Of a stretch of 64,000 bases of DNA, positions 44,273 through 51,495 are shown one piece after another. Numbering within the stretch: position 1 is the first letter of the stretch; the number at the start of each line of letters is the position of its first letter. Position numbers and translations under genes: made by a program. This stretch comes from an uncultured Candidatus Nitrosopumilus sp. (lineage in GTDB: Archaea; Thermoproteota; Nitrososphaeria; Nitrososphaerales; Nitrosopumilaceae). Under the pieces are notes generated by a model. It saw nothing but the letters and a program-made list of their open reading frames with translations. It was not told the origin of the DNA and ran no database searches. The stretch covers positions 744,001 to 808,000 of the forward strand of contig OX638319.1 of the NCBI GenBank assembly GCA_951812655.1. Direction: 5' to 3'.

Positions 44273-45511
44273 ATGGTTCTGATCATTGATCCTCAAATTG
44301 CTGGCATCTCTGGAGATATGCTTCTTAGTTCGTTAATCGACCTGGGTGCTGACAAAAATAAGGTGTTGACAGGTATTTCTAAATCTGCAAAATTCCTTTC
44401 AAATTCAACCATTGAAAAAATTGATTTTGAACAAATCACAAAACATGGGATTAGGTCTTTTCAATTGATTCTGGAGGTTGAAGAGGGTGTTCATGAAAGA
44501 AAAGGTTCCGAAATCAAAAAGGCTATTTTTAATTCTGTCACTGAGATTGGATTGTCCCAAAAGGCAAAAACTTTTGCCGAATCTTGTATAGATACGTTGA
44601 TTTCTTCAGAGTCTGCCATACATGGGATTTCTGACGAATCTGTTCATTTTCATGAAGCTTCTGGAATTGACACACTCGTGGATATAGTTGGGATATCCAT
44701 TGCACTGGATGACTTGAAATTATTTGATGAGATGGTATTTTGCTTGCCTGTTTCTGTTGGAGGTGGATCAGTTACATTTTCACATGGTACGATGTCCAAT
44801 CCTGCGGGAGCGATTCTTGAGATTTTTAAAAACTCAAATTTGATAATTAGAGGAAATAATGCTAATGAGGAGCTTACTACTCCTACTGGGGCATGTATTT
44901 TAGTAAATTTGGTACATGAGTCTGTAAAATTTTATCCTTTGATATCAATTGGCTCTGTTGGGTACGGGGCAGGTCAAAAAGACTTTGAACATTTTTCTAA
45001 TGTTTTAAAAATTGTTAGAGGTGTTGCTAGTGACTTTGAAACTGATTCTGTTAAAGTACTTGAAACTAATGTGGATGATATTTCTGGTGAGGTGTTGGGA
45101 AATCTAATTGAGAAAATAATGGAAAAGAATGCATTGGATATTTCTATATGTCCTGGTATAACAAAGAAGGGTAGGCCAACAAATTGTATATCTGTTATTT
45201 GTTCTCACACTAGCATGAATGATATTCTTGATACTTTAGTATTGGAAACTGGGACCCTGGGAATTCGAATTTTTGACTCAAATCGGTTCATTGTTCCAAG
45301 GACCACACATTCTGTTGAACTCACTATACAAGGCTCACCCTTTCAAGTAAATTATAAAGAATTTTCTTTTAAAGATAAAGCTAGTTTTAAGATCGAGTTT
45401 GATGACTTGAAGAAAATATCTAATTCTTTGGATAAATCTATTAAGGAAACTGATGCTTTGTTGAGAAAAGAAATTGAACAATTGAGGAGTTATAATCATG
45501 ACAAATTTTAG
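44273..45511 (+). CDS. larC: LarC, nickel insertion enzyme of the NPN cofactor
   Basis: A 412-residue full-length LarC in a single uninterrupted frame. IIDPQIAGISGDMLLSSL at the N-terminus, SVHFHEASGIDTLVDIVG, and VKVLETNVDDISGEVLG are family signatures. LarC inserts Ni into the pincer ligand in a CTP-dependent reaction. In some bacteria it is made by a programmed frameshift as LarC1/LarC2; here the two parts are fused normally. ATTTATAAG is 20-29 nt before the ATG. It overlaps larE by 14 nt. Confidence 0.95.
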   Translation: MVLIIDPQIAGISGDMLLSSLIDLGADKNKVLTGISKSAKFLSNSTIEKIDFEQITKHGIRSFQLILEVEEGVHERKGSEIKKAIFNSVTEIGLSQKAKTFAESCIDTLISSESAIHGISDESVHFHEASGIDTLVDIVGISIALDDLKLFDEMVFCLPVSVGGGSVTFSHGTMSNPAGAILEIFKNSNLIIRGNNANEELTTPTGACILVNLVHESVKFYPLISIGSVGYGAGQKDFEHFSNVLKIVRGVASDFETDSVKVLETNVDDISGEVLGNLIEKIMEKNALDISICPGITKKGRPTNCISVICSHTSMNDILDTLVLETGTLGIRIFDSNRFIVPRTTHSVELTIQGSPFQVNYKEFSFKDKASFKIEFDDLKKISNSLDKSIKETDALLRKEIEQLRSYNHDKF

Positions 45512-46295
45512 TGATCTTGTAAATTGGTTTGATGATAAGAATAGTGTGATGATAGCGCTTTCTGGAGGTGTTGACAGTGCTCTTGTTGCGTATGCGGCAT
45601 TTCAAAAATTGGGGGATTCTGCTATTGCGGTCACTGCTGATTACAAAACTTTATCTGAAGAAGAACTTAGTACTGCAAAGCAGGTTTGCTCTGAGATTGG
45701 AATTCAACAACTTCTGTTAGATTATGATGAACTTGCAAATGAAGAGTTTGTAAAAAATGACTCAAATCGATGCTTTCATTGTAGAGTTGAATTGGGAGAT
45801 CATCTAATAAAATTGGCCAAAGAATACAACGTTCAGGTAATTGTTGACGGTACAAATGTTGATGACTTGGGTGAATATCGACCTGGAATTGAGGCGTTAA
45901 GATGCTATGGTATACGTAGTCCTCTTTTGGATACGAATTTTTCAAAATCTAAAATCAGAGAAACTGCACAATCTGTGGGTTTATCAGTTTTTGACAGACC
46001 TTCAAACTCATGTTTGGCTTCCCGAATTCCTTGGGGACAAAGAGTGACTGCAGAAAAGCTAACCCGAATAGAACTTGGTGAAACTATAGTCAAGCAGCTT
46101 TCAAAAATCAGAAACGTCCGGGTTCGTGACATTGACGGATCCGCTAAAATTGAAGTGGACAAAAAAATGATTTCTACATTTGATGATTCTCTTTTGAAAC
46201 AAGTAACTGAGAAATTAAAGATGATTGGTTTTACTGCTGTTTATCTTGATCAAGAAGGATATAAACCTGGAAAAATTAATGTGATTGTAGATTGA
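45498..46295 (+). CDS. larE: LarE, ATP-dependent sulfur transferase for NPN
   Basis: A 265-residue PP-loop protein. SGGVDSA is the ATP-binding loop; NRCFHCRVEL (Cys92, Cys95) and PSNSCLASRIPWG (Cys172) are conserved LarE positions. LarE adenylates and thiolates the biscarboxylate precursor. Some LarE proteins sacrifice one cysteine per sulfur, others bind a 4Fe-4S cluster on three cysteines and deliver external sulfide. Three spatially plausible cysteines plus an adjacent cysteine desulfurase favour the second type; that is inference. Linked to the desulfurase by a TTGA overlap. Confidence 0.94.
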   Translation: MTNFSDLVNWFDDKNSVMIALSGGVDSALVAYAAFQKLGDSAIAVTADYKTLSEEELSTAKQVCSEIGIQQLLLDYDELANEEFVKNDSNRCFHCRVELGDHLIKLAKEYNVQVIVDGTNVDDLGEYRPGIEALRCYGIRSPLLDTNFSKSKIRETAQSVGLSVFDRPSNSCLASRIPWGQRVTAEKLTRIELGETIVKQLSKIRNVRVRDIDGSAKIEVDKKMISTFDDSLLKQVTEKLKMIGFTAVYLDQEGYKPGKINVIVD

Positions 46296-47461
46296 TTTAC
46301 CTGGATAATGCAGCTTCTACACAAATTCATGAAGACGTTCTCAATTCAATGTTGCCTTATCTGAAGCAACAGTATGGTAATCCGTCATCAATCCATAGAT
46401 ATGGCAGAATGGCCCGTAAAGCAATTGAGAAAGCCAGGAAACAAATTGCTGCCTTGATTAATGCAGATCCTTCTGAAATCTTAATCACTTCGGGGGGTAC
46501 GGAATCTAACAACACTGTGATGGAAGGACTATCAGGAACAAGTAATGGTGACAAAATAATTACGTCTCTAATAGAACATGATGCCGTTTTGGAGCCTTGT
46601 AAGCGATTAACTCGAGATGGTCTTATTGTAGATTATCTTTCTGTTGATCGTTTTGGTCTGATAAGTGCATCTGATCTGAGAAGTCATTTGTCTGATGGCA
46701 CTCTCCTTGTTTCCATAATGTTTGGAAATAATGAAGTTGGTACAATTCAAAAAATTTCTGAATTTGCTAAAATCTGTAATGCAAAAAACATTCCTTTTCA
46801 TACTGATGCTGTTCAAGCAGTTGGCAAAGTTAAGATCGATGTGAAGGCATTGAATGTGGATTTTCTGTCCATTTCCTCTCACAAGCTTCATGGTCCAAAG
46901 GGGATAGGCGCACTATACATCAAAAATGGTTCTAATCTAGATCCTGTGATGTTAGGTGGTGGTCAGGAACGTGGTATGCGTTCTGGAACTGAAAATGTTG
47001 CTAATATAGTTGGATTTGGCAAGGCGTGTGAAATCGCACAAACTAATTTGATTGAAAATATGTCTTATGTAGAGAATCTTCGAGATCTTTTGATTGAAAA
47101 AATATTGCGTGAAATTCCTGAAGTCACTTTGAACGGTGATCCTCGATCCCGATTACCTCACAATGCACACTTCACATTTCTTGGAATCAATGGGGAAGAT
47201 CTAATTATCAAACTTGATGAGTATGGTATTGCAGCTTCCACTGGTTCAGCTTGTTCTGTAAATACACAGAAAGCCTCTCATGTTTTACAAGCGATGGGTT
47301 TCTCACATGAACAAATAACTGGTTCTTTGAGGTTGACACTGGGAGTTTTTAATACTGTGGATGAGATTGAAAAAACAGTTGATTCCTTAAAAATCATAGT
47401 CAAAGAACTGAGATCGTTTTCTCCTTTCAAGGAAAAATACTCTTTCGGCGTTAAACACTAG
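46292..47461 (+). CDS. iscS: Cysteine desulfurase, IscS/NifS type
   Basis: A 389-residue PLP enzyme. IYLDNAASTQIHEDVL at the start, TSGGTESNN, FHTDAVQAVGK, SISSHKLHGPKGIGALY with the PLP lysine, and STGSACSVNTQKASHVL with the persulfide-forming cysteine are all present. It mobilises sulfur from cysteine for Fe-S clusters and thio-cofactors. The start is a TTG inside the larE stop (TTGA). Its place in the lar operon suggests it feeds LarE, though it may also be the general desulfurase. The end overlaps a convergent surface gene by 11 nt. Confidence 0.95.
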   Translation: MIYLDNAASTQIHEDVLNSMLPYLKQQYGNPSSIHRYGRMARKAIEKARKQIAALINADPSEILITSGGTESNNTVMEGLSGTSNGDKIITSLIEHDAVLEPCKRLTRDGLIVDYLSVDRFGLISASDLRSHLSDGTLLVSIMFGNNEVGTIQKISEFAKICNAKNIPFHTDAVQAVGKVKIDVKALNVDFLSISSHKLHGPKGIGALYIKNGSNLDPVMLGGGQERGMRSGTENVANIVGFGKACEIAQTNLIENMSYVENLRDLLIEKILREIPEVTLNGDPRSRLPHNAHFTFLGINGEDLIIKLDEYGIAASTGSACSVNTQKASHVLQAMGFSHEQITGSLRLTLGVFNTVDEIEKTVDSLKIIVKELRSFSPFKEKYSFGVKH

Positions 47462-48260
47462 CGCTGATTTGAAATCTGTTTCTAGTTAGTATGACAATAC
47501 TTGTAATGCCTGCAATTAAGATCATCAAAGTGATCGTTCCAAATTCTGGAACGACGTACGTCCCAATGATTTCTATTTTGGAGTCTCCCTGTTCAAAATT
47601 CATTGTTATTATTCTGGACTCTGAGTGTATCGCTTTTTCTGTATAATCCACCTCGATACCGTCTATCAGGATAATGAAAGTATCATCTTTTCCATCTTGT
47701 TTTTCTGCACCTATGAATTCTCTTGGTAACTCTAATGTGATTATTCCTTCATCAGCAGACTCGATAAGTACTGTTAACCCAAAGATGTCTGAATTCACTT
47801 CCATGTCTTTAATCGTTGCCCCCTTTATGGTGTATTTTACATCAAATGTTCCGTGATCTCCTGCATCCACCTCGAAGTTGGTAGTTTTTTCTATTGTTGC
47901 CGTTTTGGGAGAATAAGCAAATTCTGATTCTGCAATGTTTCCTTCTCCATATGATACCCTGATTGTGTAGTTCCCTTGGGTTTGCCATAATGGACCTTCT
48001 GCAATAACCGTGTGGGAATAGCTTCCGTCTTGTGCAATGGTGATTTGTGCAATATCTATAAGATTGCCCTCTGAAAACAGCTGTAATGTTGCTGGTGTAC
48101 TGCCTACAATGGTGGTTACGTGTCCTGAAATTACAATGGTGTCTCCTTCATCGTATATTTTATCATCTGTCTGAACTGAAATCAAGGATTCCTGGGCAAA
48201 TGCTGTTCCTGTTGAAATTATTAATAGTACTGCAAGACTGTAAACTATTCTTGTACTCAC
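47451..48260 (-). CDS. PEFG-type surface protein, diverged member
   Basis: A secreted protein of about 269 residues. GTG 48260 starts a signal peptide (RIVYSLAVLLIISTGTAFAQ). An Ig-like domain follows (IYDEGDTIVISGHV, GPLWQTQGNYTIRVSYG), then a second beta domain, and VVPEFGTITLMILIAG with a hydrophobic run and basic end, a PEFG-type C-terminal sorting signal processed by an archaeosortase. The longer frame upstream, back to 48377, would overlap the next gene and adds no signal-like start. Its tail sequence differs from the three neighbours, so it was not part of the recent duplication. Confidence 0.85.
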   Translation of the reverse strand: MSTRIVYSLAVLLIISTGTAFAQESLISVQTDDKIYDEGDTIVISGHVTTIVGSTPATLQLFSEGNLIDIAQITIAQDGSYSHTVIAEGPLWQTQGNYTIRVSYGEGNIAESEFAYSPKTATIEKTTNFEVDAGDHGTFDVKYTIKGATIKDMEVNSDIFGLTVLIESADEGIITLELPREFIGAEKQDGKDDTFIILIDGIEVDYTEKAIHSESRIITMNFEQGDSKIEIIGTYVVPEFGTITLMILIAGITSIVILTRNRFQISASV

Positions 48261-48330
48261 AAATTTCTTTGTGCATATTTGTATATCTCCTTTACTATCA
48301 AAAATGAAAAAATGAAAAAGTTGTGTGATT

Positions 48331-48481
48331 TTAGTATCTTGGAATAATGCTAAGTCTTGATTTTGCAGATACTGCAATTATTGAGATAATTGCTACTGCT
48401 AGAATCATGGCTGCGATTGTACCAAACTCCGGAATCACATAGGTACCAATTATTTCAATTGTTTCAGCGCCTGCTGGGAAC
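48331..48481. repeat. 151-bp PEFG module, copy A
   Basis: Bases 48331-48481 match 50210-50360 without a difference by eye, covering the 3' ends of two surface genes (end of the last beta domain, PEFG motif, transmembrane helix, stop). The rest of the two genes is diverged, so the match marks recent gene conversion or duplication. Confidence 0.95.
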
Positions 48482-49221
48482 ATTACTGTTACTTTGTTTG
48501 CAACAATTTCTACATCATCCCATTCTTCTCCGTCAACCAGTACCATGAAGATACCTTCTTGGGTTGTCTTTGATGGGGTAACTGTTAGTGTTCCATCATC
48601 TTCAGCGTTGATACTAATGACAATAGAATTATCATTAGTGTTGAGAGTTGCATCAGTTACCATTCCACCTGAAATACTAAATGGTATGCATTGATCATTT
48701 GCAGATAGATCATTTTCACCACATTGTTTAGTTGGTGTAGGTGTTGAGTAACTTGGTGTATATCCAACTCCACCAGTTAGTTCAACTAAGGCCTTGTTGC
48801 TTTTTTCAGCACTGCCATAGTTTACTTTAATGGTGTAGGTACCGTCGTATTTCCACATTGCACCTGCTGTGTTTAGTGTTGTCATAAAGCTGCCATCTTG
48901 AGCCACGGTGATTTGATCAACTGTGACGATGGAGTTCAATGGACTCACAACAGTCATTGTAACTGGAAATCCAGAAGCTACATTTGCTACTTGTCCTTCT
49001 ACAATGATCATGTCATTGTGACCATATTCTGTTTTTTCTGTCCAAACAGATACTGGGATTGCATTCATCAGTGCTTCTGATGCCATCATTTTGGCATCTT
49101 CCATGGTGCAACCTACACATGCTGGTGAAGTAGATGTTTCTTCAGCATATGCTGATGTCATGGTTAATGTACTGACTGCAGTCAAAAAGGCTAGTAGTGC
49201 GAACGACGTACGGCTGTTCAT
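48331..49221 (-). CDS. PEFG-type surface protein, array member 2
   Basis: A 296-residue secreted protein. Signal peptide MNSRTSFALLAFLTAVSTLTMTSA is followed by a CVGC motif, an Ig-like domain (HNDMIIVEGQVANV, GAMWKYDGTYTIKVNYG), a Pro/Thr/Ser linker, a second domain (GGMVTDATLNTND), and the C-terminus VIPEFGTIAAMILAVAII with Arg-containing end. Its last 151 bp are identical to those of the gene at 50210. A TATA-like CATAAATAG about 28 nt upstream lies inside the repeated module. Confidence 0.87.
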   Translation of the reverse strand: MNSRTSFALLAFLTAVSTLTMTSAYAEETSTSPACVGCTMEDAKMMASEALMNAIPVSVWTEKTEYGHNDMIIVEGQVANVASGFPVTMTVVSPLNSIVTVDQITVAQDGSFMTTLNTAGAMWKYDGTYTIKVNYGSAEKSNKALVELTGGVGYTPSYSTPTPTKQCGENDLSANDQCIPFSISGGMVTDATLNTNDNSIVISINAEDDGTLTVTPSKTTQEGIFMVLVDGEEWDDVEIVANKVTVMFPAGAETIEIIGTYVIPEFGTIAAMILAVAIISIIAVSAKSRLSIIPRY

Positions 49222-49244
49222 CTTGTTGCGATTTGCATCTGTCT

Positions 49245-49387
49245 CTATTTATGTATATTTAAAAATAGAAAAAAGTTGTGAACTTAGTATCTTGGAATAA
49301 TGCTAAGTCTTGATTTTGCAGATACTGCAATTATTGAGATAATTGCTACTGCTAGAATCATGGCTGCGATTGTACCAAACTCCGGAA
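49245..49387. repeat. 143-bp module with PEFG end and next gene's promoter, copy A
   Basis: Identical by eye to 50171-50313. It runs from the TATA box of the downstream gene (minus strand, gene at 48331) through the stop and PEFG-CTERM coding end of the gene at 49284. Thus the repeated unit joins the end of one gene to the promoter of the next. Confidence 0.95.
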
Positions 49388-50147
49388 CTACGACACCATC
49401 TTTGATATCTACCTCTGTTGAAGCAGTATATTTTGAATCGTCATATTGTTGTACAGTTACGGTATACAGACCATCTTGTTTCCACAATGATCCTCCTACC
49501 ATAATCTCGGCAGCAAATTCTCCATCAAGATTTGGTGATATTTGATCAACTGTCATCACATTTCCATTTGGTGCACTCACCGTTAATGTGATGTCTTGAT
49601 TTACTCTATCCGTCATTCCTGTTACCTCAAACATTGTAGAACCATTTTCGACAATTATTGCATCGAGCATTAGTCCTGCATCCACTGTGACGGTGTTCTC
49701 ATTAGTCTTGAAAATCCCTTCCATGTTTGATTCGCTTACAGAAGTTCTTTCAGTCATACTATTTGTCACTTCAACAAGAACACTCAGTGTGTACAAAGAA
49801 TTTTTTCCTACACCTTGCATTGAAGTAATCTCATAAAATCCATTTTCAGTCCATGTTGGTCCTACTTTGAATTCTTTTACAAAATTTCCTTCACCGTCTG
49901 GTGATATTTGACCTACAGCCACTACGTTATTGCCGCTTGGGGATGTTACTCTGAATGTAACATCAGTGATGTTTGAAATTGTCTTACCTGTAACGGTAAT
50001 TGTGTCTGATCCCTTGTCGGCTGCTGCTGTGATCATCATTCCTTGATTTTGTTGTGCAAAAGCATCTTGTTGAATTGAGGTCATTGAAATTAATGACAAT
50101 GCCATAAATGCTATCGCCATTGATGTTGTAGAACGTTTAAAATTCAT
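49284..50147 (-). CDS. PEFG-type surface protein, array member 3
   Basis: A 287-residue secreted protein. The signal peptide (MAIAFMALSLISMTSIQQDAFA) is followed by two related Ig-like domains: DTITVTGKTISNITD...GPTWTENGFYEI and STMFEVTGMTDRVNQD...GSLWKQDGLYTVTVQQY. It ends VVVPEFGTIAAMILAVA. No catalytic motif. The two domains look like a duplication of the same unit found once in its neighbours. The promoter lies in the repeated module just 5' (50171-50180). Confidence 0.87.
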   Translation of the reverse strand: MNFKRSTTSMAIAFMALSLISMTSIQQDAFAQQNQGMMITAAADKGSDTITVTGKTISNITDVTFRVTSPSGNNVVAVGQISPDGEGNFVKEFKVGPTWTENGFYEITSMQGVGKNSLYTLSVLVEVTNSMTERTSVSESNMEGIFKTNENTVTVDAGLMLDAIIVENGSTMFEVTGMTDRVNQDITLTVSAPNGNVMTVDQISPNLDGEFAAEIMVGGSLWKQDGLYTVTVQQYDDSKYTASTEVDIKDGVVVPEFGTIAAMILAVAIISIIAVSAKSRLSIIPRY

Positions 50148-50170
50148 ACTAGTTTCATCCAGTATTATTG

Positions 50171-50313
50171 CTATTTATGTATATTTAAAAATAGAAAAAA
50201 GTTGTGAACTTAGTATCTTGGAATAATGCTAAGTCTTGATTTTGCAGATACTGCAATTATTGAGATAATTGCTACTGCTAGAATCATGGCTGCGATTGTA
50301 CCAAACTCCGGAA
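50171..50313. repeat. 143-bp module, copy B
   Basis: Second copy of the module at 49245-49387. It spans the TATA box used by the gene starting at 50147 and the PEFG end of the gene at 50210. Confidence 0.95.
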
Positions 50314-50360
50314 TCACATAGGTACCAATTATTTCAATTGTTTCAGCGCCTGCTGGGAAC
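50210..50360. repeat. 151-bp PEFG module, copy B
   Basis: Second copy of 48331-48481, overlapping the 143-bp module. The gene end here therefore shares DNA with both other recent members and could be the donor. Confidence 0.93.
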
Positions 50361-51064
50361 GATATGGTGATTTTTCTGTCTGTTGATGATATCATTTCAT
50401 CAAAGGATACTTCTTCTCCATCTATCAAGACGAAAAAGTCTTCATCTTCACCATTATTTGTTGCGTCCAATACAGATCTGGGAACTGTGAGTGTAATTGA
50501 ACCATCGCTAGATGCATCAATTGATATGATGAGCGAATTTGCGTCAACATCGGGAATGACACCTACTATTTTTCCACCCGTAATCTCGTATCCTATCAAA
50601 TCACTGGAACCTTGAATAGAGACTGTAGTGCCTGTAATCTTTGATGTTTCTACAGGTTTTGTTGGTGTAGTATTGTTATTGTTGTCTACCGATGTGTCAA
50701 ATTCAAATGCGGTGATTGCTGAACGATTTTCTGTTCCATACTGAACGGTAATTGTATACGATCCTTCTGTTTTCATAAGGGCACCGCCAGCTGTTACTTC
50801 AGTACTGAATTTTTTGTCAGAACCAACTGTAATTTGTGCTATTGATACTAAATTTCCGTTAGGAGCTTTAACAATTACACTTACTGGGGTTTGTGAATAC
50901 AGATCTCTTACTTCGCCAGTCACTAGAATTATCTCACCTTCTGAATATGATGACTTGTCTGTAGTGACAACAATCGAGCCTTGTACTTGTCCAAATGCTG
51001 GTGTCATGCCTATACTCGCAATAAACATCACAGATAGGGTGAACACCAATAGATGAGCTTTCAT
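50210..51064 (-). CDS. PEFG-type surface protein, array member 4
   Basis: A secreted protein of 284 residues from ATG 51064. Signal peptide MKAHLLVFTLSVMFIASIGM; Ig-like domain (SYSEGEIILVTGEVRD, GGALMKTEGSYTITVQYG); Asn/Thr-rich linker; a second beta domain (GGKIVGVIPDVDANS); and VIPEFGTIAAMILAVA at the end. A CTTAAATAGG TATA lies about 25 nt before ATG 51064, which rules out the longer in-frame start at 51118. First gene of the minus-strand array, divergent from the RNA polymerase operon. Confidence 0.87.
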   Translation of the reverse strand: MKAHLLVFTLSVMFIASIGMTPAFGQVQGSIVVTTDKSSYSEGEIILVTGEVRDLYSQTPVSVIVKAPNGNLVSIAQITVGSDKKFSTEVTAGGALMKTEGSYTITVQYGTENRSAITAFEFDTSVDNNNNTTPTKPVETSKITGTTVSIQGSSDLIGYEITGGKIVGVIPDVDANSLIISIDASSDGSITLTVPRSVLDATNNGEDEDFFVLIDGEEVSFDEMISSTDRKITISFPAGAETIEIIGTYVIPEFGTIAAMILAVAIISIIAVSAKSRLSIIPRY

Positions 51065-51156
51065 GAGTTTTACGCCCAAATTTATCCTATTTAAGGTTGA
51101 GAAAAAATTTGTTGACAAAATAGAAAAAAGACTGGTTTTTAACTGATTTCAGATTA

Positions 51157-51168
51157 GATATATATTAA
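51157..51168 (+). promoter_or_regulatory. Probable promoter of the rpoH-rpoB-rpoA operon
   Basis: GATATATATTAA is the strongest TATA-like element upstream of rpoH. It would start transcription near 51190 and leave a leader of about 50 nt, unlike the leaderless genes around it. GGGGAT at 51233-51238 is a possible ribosome-binding site before ATG 51244. Confidence 0.55.
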
Positions 51169-51243
51169 CCAGAAAGTAAATTTTTGACAGTTTGTGTGTA
51201 TTATTTTCTTTTACATCTAATGTTGAGTGTCGGGGATCTGTAG

Positions 51244-51495
51244 ATGGCAACTAAGAAGAATCAGGTTCTTGTACCTGATCATGTTTATGTTCCAAAACAT
51301 GAAATAATTCCTAAACAAGAGGCTGAAGATGTTTTAAAAAAGTATAATTGTAAACCTACTGAGTTACCATTAATCTTTGTAAATGATCCTGCAATTCTGG
51401 GACTTGGAGTGAAACCAGGTGACATGATAAAGATCACTCGAAAAAGCTCAACTGCAGGTGAAAGTCTCTATTATAGATACGTGGTGGAAATCTAA
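51244..51495 (+). CDS. rpoH: RNA polymerase subunit H (Rpb5 C-terminal type)
   Basis: An 83-residue archaeal Rpo5. VLVPDHVYVPKHEII at the start and LPLIFVNDPAILGLGVKPGDMIKITRKS with the C-terminal YYRYVVE are diagnostic. It lies at the downstream DNA entry of the polymerase. Its stop is directly followed by the rpoB ATG without a spacer. First gene of the classical archaeal polymerase operon. Confidence 0.97.
   Translation: MATKKNQVLVPDHVYVPKHEIIPKQEAEDVLKKYNCKPTELPLIFVNDPAILGLGVKPGDMIKITRKSSTAGESLYYRYVVEI

Noticed and set aside
45498-45511. larC-larE overlap as a frameshift fusion
   Set aside because: larC has its own stop and larE its own ATG with a PP-loop start; a 14-nt overlap is normal coupling.
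48261-48377. Longer N-terminus of the diverged PEFG protein
   Set aside because: It would overlap the neighbouring gene's end and places a charged segment before the signal peptide; GTG 48260 gives a normal signal sequence.
48331-50360. Insertion sequence or transposon as cause of the repeats
   Set aside because: The repeats are coding gene ends and promoters; no transposase, terminal inverted repeats or target duplications are visible.
51065-51118. Longer start for the first PEFG gene
   Set aside because: A TATA box lies inside that extension, about 25 nt before ATG 51064, where the signal peptide begins.
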